Source: Archaeoglobus sp.
Lineage (GTDB): Archaea; Halobacteriota; Archaeoglobi; Archaeoglobales; Archaeoglobaceae
Length of the DNA stretch: 64,000 nt
Reading direction: 5' to 3'
Assembly: GCA_017656505.1 (NCBI GenBank)
Contig: JACDNU010000009.1
Span: forward strand, 1 to 64,000
A program made the translations under genes and the position numbers. The notes below the pieces were generated by a model. It searched no databases and was not told where the DNA came from. It worked only from the letters and a program-made list of their open reading frames with translations. Shown here piece by piece: positions 40,610 to 49,174 of this stretch; positions within the stretch are counted from its first letter, which is position 1; every line of letters begins with the position of its first letter.

Positions 40610-41653
40610 AATTCCTTTAAGCTTCTCTTTAAATTCGGGATGTTTCTCCGCCAGCTCTTCCAAGCTTTTGCTATCAAGTTTCCTGAGAGACTCTATTACA
40701 ACTTCTCTCACATTCGGGTTCGAGTCGTTCAGGAAGGAAAGCATGTGCTCGGCTATCTTCTCCCTCTCCTCTTTTTCATCGGTTTCCTCCATAATTCTGC
40801 TAAGAGCTGAGAGAGCGTGAAATCTCACCGTCCAGTCATCGCTTTTTGAAACCTCAAAGAGCCTCTCAACCGCTCTCCTTGATCTTATCCCTGAGAAAGC
40901 TTCGGATGCGAAAATTTTTGTGTTCCAGTCTTCATCCTTTAAAGCTACGGTAAGGGGCTCTATTGCCGCATCACCCAACAAAACAAGCTTTGGAGTTAGT
41001 TTTAAGGCAGCATAGTACTTTGCCAGCTCCTCATTACTTTCAGGCTTCCAACCGAGGGTCTCAAGAGTCTTGGCTGCAGCACTCCTAACATCGGAATCCG
41101 GATCCGTTAGCGCGGTTAACAGCGCATTTTTAACTTCATCGGTAAAAATCCCGATTCTTCCCAACGCTTCGGCAGCCCTTTTCCTTAATACAGGGTCATG
41201 ATCCTTTAATGCGGAGATGAGATACGGCAAGCTCTTTTCGTCTCCAATACTGCCCATCGCTATCACACAGGCTCTCCTAACGTACTTATCCCCAAATTCC
41301 AGAGCCTCTGCCAAGGCCGGTATAGCTTTCTTAATCTTATACCTCCCAAGTAACCACGCAAGCGAAACCTTCTGAAATACAGAACTGCTCTGGGAGAAGA
41401 CTTCGATTAAAAGATCGATTTTGTCCTTGCAGAGGTATTCCAATGATTTTGCCGCATTCCATCTAACTTTTCTATCCTCATCCTTCAAGCCCTCCAGCAA
41501 GGCCTCAATAACCTCCAGCTTATCGAAATCCCCCAACGCCTCTGCAGCATCCGCTCTGATTTTTGGATTTCCCTCCCTCAGCAGCTTGATTAATTCATCG
41601 ACTTTTCCCTTTATTCTGAGCTTTTCGACATCCTTATCCTTTAGAATCCACAT
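40595..41653 (-). CDS. HEAT-repeat protein
   Basis: 352 residues, about nine HEAT/PBS-lyase repeats (NPKIRADAAEALGDFDK, DRKVRWNAAKSLEYLC, DKYVRRACVIAMGSIGDE, DPVLRKRAAEALGRIG). Likely a scaffold for protein contacts. It starts 1 nt after the stop of a 40-residue upstream ORF, which suggests translational coupling. Unlike the HEAT protein at 26769 there is no low-complexity N-terminus. Confidence 0.88.
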   Translation of the reverse strand: MWILKDKDVEKLRIKGKVDELIKLLREGNPKIRADAAEALGDFDKLEVIEALLEGLKDEDRKVRWNAAKSLEYLCKDKIDLLIEVFSQSSSVFQKVSLAWLLGRYKIKKAIPALAEALEFGDKYVRRACVIAMGSIGDEKSLPYLISALKDHDPVLRKRAAEALGRIGIFTDEVKNALLTALTDPDSDVRSAAAKTLETLGWKPESNEELAKYYAALKLTPKLVLLGDAAIEPLTVALKDEDWNTKIFASEAFSGIRSRRAVERLFEVSKSDDWTVRFHALSALSRIMEETDEKEEREKIAEHMLSFLNDSNPNVREVVIESLRKLDSKSLEELAEKHPEFKEKLKGILFST

Positions 41654-41654
41654 C

Positions 41655-41777
41655 CTAAACCCCTACACGAGTTTTGGTAGGATTGCAGTGTGCGATTGCC
41701 TTTGCACTTGTACTCCATTCAGCTACCAGAGGTGGATTGACAGCCTGCGGTTTCGGATGATTCGTAACTCTCACCAT
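41655..41777 (-). CDS. Possible 40-residue leader or small protein upstream of the HEAT gene
   Basis: ATG at 41777 (MVRVTNHPKPQAVNPPL) to TAG at 41655, immediately before the HEAT protein ATG at 41653. A TATA box TTATATAAAT (41807-41816, minus strand) lies about 25-30 nt upstream of a plausible transcription start. The stop-start adjacency and promoter position support translation. Composition is not distinctive and no family is recognised. Confidence 0.35.
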   Translation of the reverse strand: MVRVTNHPKPQAVNPPLVAEWSTSAKAIAHCNPTKTRVGV

Positions 41778-41996
41778 GGTAACCAAATATCCTTTTCCCC
41801 TTCCCATTTATATAATCTCTGTCTTTTTTTCATTTTCAAAATTAAATCCTCCGTTTCAAATTCTTACCAATCTGCATATACCTCTTGAATATTGATGGAT
41901 TAATTCAAATAAAGTCTGATTTGCTAATCAGTTAACCCACCAACCCAAGCAAGAAATACCAAAAAATTGAAATTGGAAGCAAAAGGTAGGAAAAAC
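41778..41996. other. Intergenic region with divergent promoters
   Basis: The gap between the small ORF/HEAT unit and the guaA glutaminase. It contains the leftward TATA box near 41807-41816 and AT-rich sequence. A weak AAAGGTAGG ribosome-binding-like site precedes the ATG at 41997. No further gene, repeat or RNA is visible. Confidence 0.5.
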
Positions 41997-42551
41997 ATGG
42001 TAAGAATCTATGTCGTCTACAACTACGGCCAGTACAATCACCTCATTCATCGAACCTTGAGGGATCTTGATGTTGAATCAAAGCTGATACAAAACGACAC
42101 ACCTGTTGAGGATCTCCGTGACATTGATGGCTTGGTTTTAGGAGGCGGTCCAACGATTGAGAGGGCTGGCAACTCGTTTTTGTACCTCGATAGCTTGGAG
42201 GTTCCGATCCTGGGAATCTGTTTGGGACTGCATATCATAGCCCAGCATTTCGGTGGCGAAGTCAGAACCGGAGAAGTTGGCGAGTATTCAGAAGTAAGAA
42301 TCAACCTGCTGAGGAAAGATGAATTGTTCGAAGGAATCCCCGAATCTTTCAGGGTTTGGGCAAGCCATGCTGATGAGGTGATAAGAATTCCCGATGGGTT
42401 CATTCATCTCGCAAGATCCGACGTTTGTGAGTATGAGGCAATAAAACATCCTAAAAAGCCAATATACGGCATTCAGTGGCATCCAGAAGTGTATCATTCG
42501 GAATACGGTGAGGAGATATACAAAAACTTCATAGCGATCTGCAAGAGGTAG
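41997..42551 (+). CDS. guaA: GMP synthase, glutamine amidotransferase subunit
   Basis: 184 residues from ATG 41997 (the track's TTG at 41967 is upstream of the site AAAGGTAGG). Catalytic triad regions are VPILGICLGLHIIAQHFGG (Cys) and GIQWHPEVYHSEYG (His, Glu). It supplies ammonia to the separate synthetase subunit, as usual in Archaea, where GMP synthase is split. The partner subunit is not in this window. Confidence 0.94.
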   Translation: MVRIYVVYNYGQYNHLIHRTLRDLDVESKLIQNDTPVEDLRDIDGLVLGGGPTIERAGNSFLYLDSLEVPILGICLGLHIIAQHFGGEVRTGEVGEYSEVRINLLRKDELFEGIPESFRVWASHADEVIRIPDGFIHLARSDVCEYEAIKHPKKPIYGIQWHPEVYHSEYGEEIYKNFIAICKR

Positions 42552-42569
42552 AAAGGCAGCAAAATAATG

Positions 42570-43172
42570 TCACAAATGTCGCGTTACTTCATCCACCCTT
42601 TCTCCGATCTCTCCAATCCAGTCTATCTTCCCGGGCAAAAAGTTCTCGACTTTCTCACCCTTCCTTTCTCTCTCGACTAACTCAACTATGATCTCAGCTA
42701 CCTCCTCAGGAGTTTTATCTGTGGTGTCGATTTCGTAAACAGGAACCTCCATGTCCATTGCCTCAATCAGAATAACGTCCAGCAACTCGGCCTCAACGTT
42801 TTCCAGAATTTTATCCTCCTTCCAGCTTTTGGTTTTGAGTCTTTCCTTCAGCTTGACGGGGTTGCATCGGAGTACGATTATGAGATCGGAAGGCAAAAGA
42901 TGAGACAGATGTCCTTCAACTATCAAAAGCCCTCCTGAAGTCTGAGCTTTCACTTGCTCTTCCAGTCGTCCTTCCAACCGCCCTCTCAGTCGTCCTGCCA
43001 GGCATTCTACATCTACAAGCAAAACCTTCTCGCCATTTTCCGGCTCTTCACCCATAATACAGCCAAATTCCTCGGCAAGTTCCGAAACTGCTCTCACTTC
43101 ATACTTTTGAGATAAGTGTTTTGCCACACTCGATTTTCCGGTGCCGGGTGTTCCGGTTAACGCAACAATCAT
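42570..43172 (-). CDS. AK6/Fap7-family adenylate kinase
   Basis: 200 residues from ATG 43172 (GGATGAT upstream). P-loop VALTGTPGTGKSSVAKHLSQ and the downstream lid/NMP pieces (LLIVEGHLSHLLPSDLIIVL) match the AK6/Fap7 family, which phosphorylates AMP or dAMP and helps late 40S/30S ribosome maturation in eukaryotes. It has an insertion of an Arg/Gly/Leu-rich repeat (GRLRGRLEGRLEEQ) near residue 63 that is not usual. It is the last gene of the leftward run mobA-moaA-small ORF-hisC-this gene. Confidence 0.88.
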   Translation of the reverse strand: MIVALTGTPGTGKSSVAKHLSQKYEVRAVSELAEEFGCIMGEEPENGEKVLLVDVECLAGRLRGRLEGRLEEQVKAQTSGGLLIVEGHLSHLLPSDLIIVLRCNPVKLKERLKTKSWKEDKILENVEAELLDVILIEAMDMEVPVYEIDTTDKTPEEVAEIIVELVERERKGEKVENFLPGKIDWIGEIGERVDEVTRHL

Positions 43173-43228
43173 CTTGATCATCCTATTCTATCTATTTCCC
43201 TATCTTGCAGTCCACATGTAGTACATCA

Positions 43229-44287
43229 TTAGCCAATCAACTCAATCGCTTTTTCAAGGAAGAAGTCATTGTCTTCCTCCCTTCCTATCGAGACCCGAAC
43301 GTCACCCTCTTTACACCCTTCAAAGGCCAAGCAGTCTCTGACTATTACTCCTCTCTTCATAAGCTCCTCACAGAAATCGGGTTTTGTCCTCATGAAAAGG
43401 AAATTTGCTTCAGATGGGAATACTTTCACACCAAGGTTTGAGAGAATCCTAAAAATCCTTTCCCTATCCTTTTTTATTCTCTCAACAGTAGATCTCATGT
43501 ATTCGATATCGTCCAAGGCTGCGATTGCTGCTTTTATTGCAGGGGTTGAGAGGGGAAAAGGGGATATGACTTTTAGATACTCCTTTCTGAGCCATTCAGG
43601 AACGATCGCATACCCTATCCGGAGGTTTGCAAGGCCAAAAGCTTTAGAAAAGGTTCTAGCTATTATAACATTCTCATAATCGGCAAAATCCAAGAGGCTT
43701 TGGGACGCAAACTCAACATAAGCCTCATCTATGAAAACAACACCATCGCTTTCAGCCATTTCCCTTACAATCTCCCTTACCACTTCACACCTTTCAAGAT
43801 TTCCCGTGGGATTGTTCGGTGAACAAATCAATGTAAGCTTTGAATTTGTTTTGGTCGGCTTGATTTGGAAATTCTCATTTCTCGCAAGCCTTTCGATTTT
43901 CGCATCATGAATTGTGGCGAGAGTGAAATAGTAGGGAAAGGTTGGAGGAGAAATGGAAACCGTGTCACCTTTCTCAAGAAAGATATCGAAGGTTGCCTCG
44001 AGAATCCCGTCGATTCCAGCTGCAAGGATTATTCGCTTCTCCTCAACCCCAACATATTCAGATATCCGCTCTATCAGTTCTTCAGGCTGAGAGGGAGGAT
44101 ACAGATGGAGATCCTCAAAATTTTTGAAAGCTTCGACCGCTTTCGGGCTAGGGCCATAGAGATTCTCATTTGACGCGAGCTTCACAACCTTCTCGAGCCC
44201 ATACTTCTTTTTTACAAACTCCACACTCTTCCCCGGCTGATACTCTTTAACTCTACTAAGAGACGCTCTAACCCTCGGTTTTCCCAT
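43229..44287 (-). CDS. hisC: Histidinol-phosphate aminotransferase
   Basis: 352 residues. Signature pieces: VVKLASNENLYGPSPKAVEA, SPNNPTGNLERCEVV, and the PLP lysine in IARTFSKAFGLANLRIGYA. It transaminates imidazole acetol phosphate in histidine synthesis. It may begin at ATG 44287 (MGKPRVRAS) or 44293. The 54-residue ORF upstream on the same strand ends 25 nt before it. Confidence 0.94.
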   Translation of the reverse strand: MGKPRVRASLSRVKEYQPGKSVEFVKKKYGLEKVVKLASNENLYGPSPKAVEAFKNFEDLHLYPPSQPEELIERISEYVGVEEKRIILAAGIDGILEATFDIFLEKGDTVSISPPTFPYYFTLATIHDAKIERLARNENFQIKPTKTNSKLTLICSPNNPTGNLERCEVVREIVREMAESDGVVFIDEAYVEFASQSLLDFADYENVIIARTFSKAFGLANLRIGYAIVPEWLRKEYLKVISPFPLSTPAIKAAIAALDDIEYMRSTVERIKKDRERIFRILSNLGVKVFPSEANFLFMRTKPDFCEELMKRGVIVRDCLAFEGCKEGDVRVSIGREEDNDFFLEKAIELIG

Positions 44288-44312
44288 GTCCATCAGCTCT
44301 CGGGAAGTTTAA

Positions 44313-44477
44313 TTACCTGTCCAGAATCAGTTCTGCATGATTCCAGTTCTCGTCCACTCCTTTCAGTGTTGAAATCATCGCCCTAACAACCTCTCCAAAA
44401 ACCTTTTGGACGTAAGGATTCATCGGGACTTCTTTTCCATCAATCAAAAGTCTAACATCTATCTCAACTTCTGCCAA
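44313..44477 (-). CDS. Small conserved archaeal protein between moaA and hisC
   Basis: A TTG at 44477 preceded by GAGGTG (5-nt spacing) gives 54 residues: beginning MAEVEIDVRLLIDGKEVP and ending WNHAELILDR, a beta-beta-alpha-beta-like pattern. I recall similar short proteins (…VDVRLLVDGKEVPLNPFV…) as conserved hypothetical proteins in Archaeoglobus and methanogens. It is too short for the track. Its ribosome binding site lies in the last codons of moaA, so it is co-translated with moaA. Function is unknown. Confidence 0.65.
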   Translation of the reverse strand: MAEVEIDVRLLIDGKEVPMNPYVQKVFGEVVRAMISTLKGVDENWNHAELILDR

Positions 44478-44482
44478 ACGAA

Positions 44483-45454
44483 TCACCTCTTTTCCTCACA
44501 GTTTCTAACTCCTCTAACTTCTCTAACCCCTCTAACCTCACTAATCTTTCTAACTTCAATTTTCCTCTTAAAATATGGCTCTCTTAAATTCACAGCCTCG
44601 AGTATTTTTTTCTTCAGCTCTTCCCCCTCCAATCCTCTTACATCCACCAGATTATCGTTTCTCAGGAGGCATGGCTTGATCTTTCCGTCAGAAGTTACCC
44701 TTATGCGGTTACAGTTGTAACAAAACTCTGTATTATCCACCGGCCTTACGAACTCCACGGCTCCTTTTTCGATCAGATACTGTTTTCTTTTATGCATTCT
44801 TCTCACTCTAACCTCTTTAGCAACTGCAGCAATCTTTTTTTCAATTAAACCAATGTCATACCAGTAGCTTTCAAGCCCGGGAAGCTTCAACAGCTCGATT
44901 AGCTGAAGGATAACCCTAATCTCACCCTTGTTGTACCGTGAGAGGAAGTCTATCATCCCATCTACTTCATCATCGTTTATTCCCTTCATCACGACCATGT
45001 TCACCTTAACTGGGGTAAGCTGCGCCTCAACAGCCGCATTCAAGCCGGCGAGAACCCTTTCAAGCCTTCCACCGCTCAAGCTCTTGTATTTTTCCGGATT
45101 TAGCGAGTCGATGCTTATGTTAACCCTACTCAATCCGCTCTCTTTTAAATCCTCTGCGTAGTCTTTAAGCAGAATTCCGTTGGTTGTGAGCGATATTTCA
45201 TCAAAGCTCGGCAATGCTGCCACAATCTCTACGATATCTCTCCTTACAAGGGGCTCCCCACCAGTTATCTTCACCTTCTTTATACCAAGCTCTTTGAAAG
45301 CTAGAGCTATTTTTGCAATTTCTTCCGGGGAGAGTTCATAAGATCCCTTACTAAGTATCCCCTCCTTATGGCAGTAAAAGCAGTTGAGATTGCACCTGTC
45401 TGTAACCGAGATTCTCAGATTCGTTATTTTTCTATTGAACCTGTCCACCAGCAT
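44483..45454 (-). CDS. moaA: GTP 3',8-cyclase (molybdopterin synthesis)
   Basis: 323 residues. N-terminal radical SAM cluster DRCNLNCFYCHKEG, SAM motif KITGGEPLVRRD, C-terminal second cluster CYNCNRIRVTSDGKIKPC. It turns GTP to 3',8-cyclo-GTP, the first step to molybdopterin. The last 25 residues are a tandem repeat (VRKISEVRGVREVRGVRN) produced by TCTAAC-type DNA repeats, not part of the usual fold. mobA lies upstream on the same strand. Confidence 0.95.
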   Translation of the reverse strand: MLVDRFNRKITNLRISVTDRCNLNCFYCHKEGILSKGSYELSPEEIAKIALAFKELGIKKVKITGGEPLVRRDIVEIVAALPSFDEISLTTNGILLKDYAEDLKESGLSRVNISIDSLNPEKYKSLSGGRLERVLAGLNAAVEAQLTPVKVNMVVMKGINDDEVDGMIDFLSRYNKGEIRVILQLIELLKLPGLESYWYDIGLIEKKIAAVAKEVRVRRMHKRKQYLIEKGAVEFVRPVDNTEFCYNCNRIRVTSDGKIKPCLLRNDNLVDVRGLEGEELKKKILEAVNLREPYFKRKIEVRKISEVRGVREVRGVRNCEEKR

Positions 45455-45533
45455 TTCGAACCCTCTTATGCACCTTTTAACTTCAACTAGGAATCACTTA
45501 AACCAAACATTTAAACCAAATCCTAACTAAATC

Positions 45534-46139
45534 TTAAACTGAACCTAAATTTCTCTTTTTCCTAATTTCTTCAGCTCTCTTCAAATCCTCACTCGTGTTT
45601 ATGTTCATGAACGTTAAAAGCTCCCTATCGAACTTTTTCAATTCCTCGATCGGATAGAATTTCACCCTCTTAAGTCCCTCAACCGCCTTTAAAACCTTTT
45701 TCTTTCCCGTTTCATAGCATCTTTCGATTTCGGGTATTAGGCTTGTTGAATAGGATGCCAAGGTGGGTTCAAGCTTGCCATCAGGCCATTTCGGAATCAC
45801 CGCATCGGCATTTTCGCATTCCATATATAGAGTTTTGCAGACTGTCGAATTCAAAAAAGGCATATCCGAGCTAACGACAAGTACGGGTTTCTTGAAGTGC
45901 ATTAAAGCAGCATGAATTCCTCCCAAGGGACCCATACCTTCTAAGATATCGGTGATCGTAAGACTATATTTCGAATAGAGATCAGATTGCTCTTCATCTC
46001 TGCAAACAATAACGGTGTCAAAATCTTTTAGGGCTTCGAGGATGTATTCGATGATTTTTCTTCCTCCGATCTTCAAAAGACCCTTTTCAACCCCTCCAAG
46101 CCTCTTTCCTCTGCCTCCCGCAAGTACCGCTGCAAACAC
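45534..46139 (-). CDS. mobA: Molybdenum cofactor guanylyltransferase
   Basis: 201 residues. The nucleotidyltransferase start FAAVLAGGRGKRLGGVEKGL and Asp in VVSSDMPFLN are typical of MobA. It adds GMP to the molybdenum or tungsten cofactor. Together with moaA downstream it shows that the organism makes pterin-metal enzymes. It is divergent from mfnA across a short gap. Confidence 0.92.
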   Translation of the reverse strand: MFAAVLAGGRGKRLGGVEKGLLKIGGRKIIEYILEALKDFDTVIVCRDEEQSDLYSKYSLTITDILEGMGPLGGIHAALMHFKKPVLVVSSDMPFLNSTVCKTLYMECENADAVIPKWPDGKLEPTLASYSTSLIPEIERCYETGKKKVLKAVEGLKRVKFYPIEELKKFDRELLTFMNINTSEDLKRAEEIRKKRNLGSV

Positions 46140-46196
46140 AAATTTGCGTAGATGGATATCTATTTAAGACCATTGCTTTTCCATGGCAAAAGGGAG

Positions 46197-47372
46197 ATGG
46201 TGGCCGTGGAAGGCGATGACAGGAATGGGATTTTCGGAGATTTTGATCTCAAAGAGCTGGAGGAGAAACTCTCTGAATTTCGGAGAGAAGATATACCCTA
46301 CTCCCAAGTTTTAAGCTCAATGTGCACAGTTCCACATCCTCTTGCTTTAAGGGCACACGAGATTTTTATAGAAACAAATCTTGGAGATCCAGGGATATTC
46401 CAAGGCACAAAGAAGCTCGAAGCTTTGCTACTCAAACTCCTCGGCGAAATTCTCCACAACCCAAAAGTTGCAGGATACATCTCGTCCGGTGGGACTGAGG
46501 CGAATATACAGGGCATAAGAGCTGCAAGGAACCTCATGCGAGGGAAAATTGATGATTCAAGGAAACCCAACATCGTCATTCCGAAATCAGCCCATTTCTC
46601 CTTTGAAAAGATAGGTGACATTCTCGGCGTTGAGATTAGGAGAGCATCCCTGGACGAAGAATACAGGGTCGATTTGGCAGAGGTTGAATCCCTTATAGAC
46701 TCGAATACGGTTGCTCTCGTCGGAATAGCTGGCACAACTGAGCTTGGTCAGATAGATCCGATCGTTGAGCTGTCTGAGCTTGCTCTTGAAAAAGGAATCG
46801 AGCTCCATGTCGATGCTGCATTTGGAGGGCTCGTTATCCCATTCATGGAAAATCCGTACCCCTTCGATTTCCAGCTTGAGGGCGTTTCATCCATAACAAT
46901 CGATCCCCACAAAATGGGTATGGCGACGATTCCTTCTGGAGGCATTCTTTTCAAGGATGAGGGATATCTCCGTGCTTTAGAAGTAGAGACGCCTTATCTC
47001 ACAACAAGAACCCAGTACACGCTAACTGGCACCAGACCTGGCACGGGCGTTGCCTCTGCCTTTGCCGTTCTCTACTCTTTGGGAGTAGAAGGTATGCGGA
47101 AGATAGTTGGAGAGTGTCTGAGAAATACAAGGCTTCTCGTTGAGGAAATGGCCACGCTGGGTTTTGAGCCGGTGATTGATCCGGTGATGAACGTGGTTAG
47201 CTTTCCAGCAGAAAATGCAGAGCGAATAAAAGACGAACTCATGAAAAGGAAATGGGTTATCTCCACAATTAGGGAGCCGAGAGCCATAAGGTTCGTGATA
47301 ATGCCCCACGTAACACCCAAAGTCATAGAAAGCTTCATCGACGAATTAAAAAAAGTTTTGAGTGGTCTTTGA
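46197..47372 (+). CDS. mfnA: Tyrosine/aspartate decarboxylase MfnA (methanofuran or CoA synthesis)
   Basis: 391 residues. The PLP decarboxylase pieces SSGGTEANIQGIRAARN, HVDAAFGGLVIPFM and PLP lysine in TIDPHKMGMATIPSGG are present, with the N-terminal SSMCTVPHPLALRAHE of MfnA. It decarboxylates tyrosine (tyramine for methanofuran) or aspartate (beta-alanine for CoA). The track starts at 46152, but only 12 nt would then separate it from mobA; ATG 46197 lies about 26 nt after TATA-like TATTTAAG and is preferred. Confidence 0.9.
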   Translation: MVAVEGDDRNGIFGDFDLKELEEKLSEFRREDIPYSQVLSSMCTVPHPLALRAHEIFIETNLGDPGIFQGTKKLEALLLKLLGEILHNPKVAGYISSGGTEANIQGIRAARNLMRGKIDDSRKPNIVIPKSAHFSFEKIGDILGVEIRRASLDEEYRVDLAEVESLIDSNTVALVGIAGTTELGQIDPIVELSELALEKGIELHVDAAFGGLVIPFMENPYPFDFQLEGVSSITIDPHKMGMATIPSGGILFKDEGYLRALEVETPYLTTRTQYTLTGTRPGTGVASAFAVLYSLGVEGMRKIVGECLRNTRLLVEEMATLGFEPVIDPVMNVVSFPAENAERIKDELMKRKWVISTIREPRAIRFVIMPHVTPKVIESFIDELKKVLSGL

Positions 47373-47389
47373 TCTTCAAAAATTCTTCA

Positions 47390-47484
47390 GGCAGCCAGTG
47401 TCGGATGCTTAGGTCGGACAAGAGGAGGCAGAGGAGCGGGATGTCTTCTGCCATTCAGTAACCCAGCATTTTCCGCTGGCTGCC
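47390..47484 (+). ncRNA. Structured RNA candidate (95 nt, H/ACA-like layout)
   Basis: Outer stem GGCAGCCAG(TG)/(CG)CTGGCTGCC is 9 perfect pairs plus two more (one wobble). An inner hairpin GGCAGAGGA-GCGGGATG-TCTTCTGCC forms 9 pairs with one wobble. A middle helix GG-ATGCT...AGCAT-TTT-CC can form between them, leaving an internal loop like a guide pocket. No ORF covers it. An ACA box is not clear (GCC is followed by AAAATA), so class is open; it could also be a terminator-like structure of mfnA. Strand is unknown; plus is assumed because mfnA reads that way. Confidence 0.5.
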
Positions 47485-47543
47485 AAAATAAGTTGTATTT
47501 AAATTAAATATAGCTTGTGAAATATATGATGATGAGATGGAGA

Positions 47544-47575
47544 ATTATCACTTATGATAATGATGTAGTGATAAT
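47544..47575. promoter_or_regulatory. Inverted repeat ATTATCAC-N16-GTGATAAT upstream of oxidoreductase
   Basis: Perfect 8-bp arms around AT-rich sequence that itself contains further GATAAT copies (TTATGATAATGATG). It lies about 70 nt before the ATG at 47647 and upstream of TATA-like TTTATTTATATTTG (47603-47616). Likely an operator or activator site for the oxidoreductase gene. Confidence 0.45.
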
Positions 47576-47646
47576 GATAAGTATTTTTTTATAATCGAAA
47601 GATTTATTTATATTTGACAACAACTGTACTCGTTATAGGTGGGCGA

Positions 47647-48591
47647 ATGATAGACGTTGGCGTCATTGGAGTAGGAGCGATGGGAAGACATCATGCAAGG
47701 ATTTACAGCCAGCTTGAGTCAGCAAATTTGGTTGGAGTTTCTGATTTGAACAAAAAAGTTGGCAAAGAAGTCGCAAACAGTTACAAAACAAGATTCTTTT
47801 CTGATTACATCGAACTTTTGGAGAAGGTTGATGCGGTAAGCATAGCGGTTCCAACAAGCTTGCATGTTGATGTGGGCATCACTGCTGCAAAGCACGGTGT
47901 GCACATGCTGGTGGAGAAGCCGATAGCCGAATCCATCTCAAGGGCTGAGAAGCTGATAAAAGAGGCGAAAAGGAATAGAGTAAAGCTTATGGTTGGCCAC
48001 ATCGAAAGATTCAATCCGGCAATTTTAGCATTAAAAGAGCTTGTAAAGAGGGGAGAGCTTGGAGATGTTTTGACGATGACGGCCGAGAGAGTTGGCCCAT
48101 ATTCGCCCCGCATAAGGGACGTCGGTATAATAATCGATCTCGCCGTCCATGACATTGACACAATGTCTTATATTTACGAAAGACAGGCAGAGGAGGTTTA
48201 CACAATAGCGGGTAACAGCTTCCACACGAGCGAGGATCATGCATCTATTTTGCTTAAGTTTTCTGGAAATAGAGCTGGAATAATCAACACGAACTGGCTC
48301 ACTCCAAAGAAAATCCGGAAGCTTACTTCCGTAGGAACTGGTGGAGTTGCAAGGGTAGATTATCTAACACAGGATTTAGAAATGATGAGAAGTGAGGGGG
48401 TTCTTAAGATTGAAGTGAAAAAAAAGGAACCTCTCAGAAACGAGATAGAAGAGTTCTTGAGATGCGTAATCGAGAATAAGAAACCCCTTCCATCGGGAGA
48501 GGATGGAAAGTACGTGCTTGAAGTTGCCATTTCTGCGATAAGGAGCTATAAAGAGGGAAGGATGATCGATCTTAGAGAGATGACCTTGTAG
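47647..48591 (+). CDS. Gfo/Idh/MocA-family oxidoreductase
   Basis: 314 residues from ATG 47647 (AGGTGGGCGA upstream; the track TTG is 33 nt earlier). NAD-binding start VGVIGVGAMGRHHARIYSQL, then the cofactor/substrate motif HMLVEKPIAESISRAEKLI and the lysine-containing core VGHIERFNPA. It oxidises or reduces a sugar, often a UDP-sugar, with NAD(P). No sugar genes flank it, so the substrate is open. YbaK gene converges. Confidence 0.88.
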   Translation: MIDVGVIGVGAMGRHHARIYSQLESANLVGVSDLNKKVGKEVANSYKTRFFSDYIELLEKVDAVSIAVPTSLHVDVGITAAKHGVHMLVEKPIAESISRAEKLIKEAKRNRVKLMVGHIERFNPAILALKELVKRGELGDVLTMTAERVGPYSPRIRDVGIIIDLAVHDIDTMSYIYERQAEEVYTIAGNSFHTSEDHASILLKFSGNRAGIINTNWLTPKKIRKLTSVGTGGVARVDYLTQDLEMMRSEGVLKIEVKKKEPLRNEIEEFLRCVIENKKPLPSGEDGKYVLEVAISAIRSYKEGRMIDLREMTL

Positions 48592-48601
48592 CATTTTTTG
48601 C

Positions 48602-49057
48602 TTATCGTTTGCTTATATCCACAACCCTTGCCACCTTCAAAAGCTCTTTAGGATGGATTTTAACAAGATGGTCTTCATCTCCTCCCCCTCCGTAAACGAT
48701 TTCCTGATTCATTACTTTACTGTCAACGAAAACCATGCAACCAGTTCCAAACGGTGATACACCACCAGCAGGAAACCCCGTTAGCCTTAAAACCTCCTCT
48801 CTACCAGCAATTTTTAGCTTTTTACCGCAAATTTTCTCCAGTTTTGATTTACTAACCCTCGACTCCCCGTCAACTATCCCAACTATGCCTTTGCCATCTT
48901 CTGTTATAAATACTACTGACTTGAAAATCTGGCTTTTGCTGCAGTTTAGCCGTTTCGCAGCTTTCTCCACCGTCTGAACCTCCGGAGCGAGTATAATCTC
49001 CCCTTTTATTCCTTTTTCTTCCATATACATTTCAAGCCATTTGTGATCCTTTTGCAT
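48602..49057 (-). CDS. YbaK/ProX-type aminoacyl-tRNA deacylase
   Basis: 151 residues with the YbaK fold signature: AAKRLNCSKSQIFKSVVF near the N-terminus, then VRLTGFPAGGVSPFGTGCMV with the Gly-Gly-x-x-Pro substrate-loop. These domains remove wrongly attached amino acids (for example Cys or Ser from tRNA-Pro or similar). The gene converges with the oxidoreductase (10-nt gap) and is the last host gene before the tRNA-Val/provirus junction. Confidence 0.88.
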   Translation of the reverse strand: MQKDHKWLEMYMEEKGIKGEIILAPEVQTVEKAAKRLNCSKSQIFKSVVFITEDGKGIVGIVDGESRVSKSKLEKICGKKLKIAGREEVLRLTGFPAGGVSPFGTGCMVFVDSKVMNQEIVYGGGGDEDHLVKIHPKELLKVARVVDISKR

Positions 49058-49174
49058 GATACCTTAATGGTTTTATCCTGAGTTTAATTTTATCCCTCTT
49101 AAAAGATGGAGTGAATTTGAAATGAATTTGAAACAGTAAGGTACTCCGGTAAAATATCAATCGTTAACCAATCG

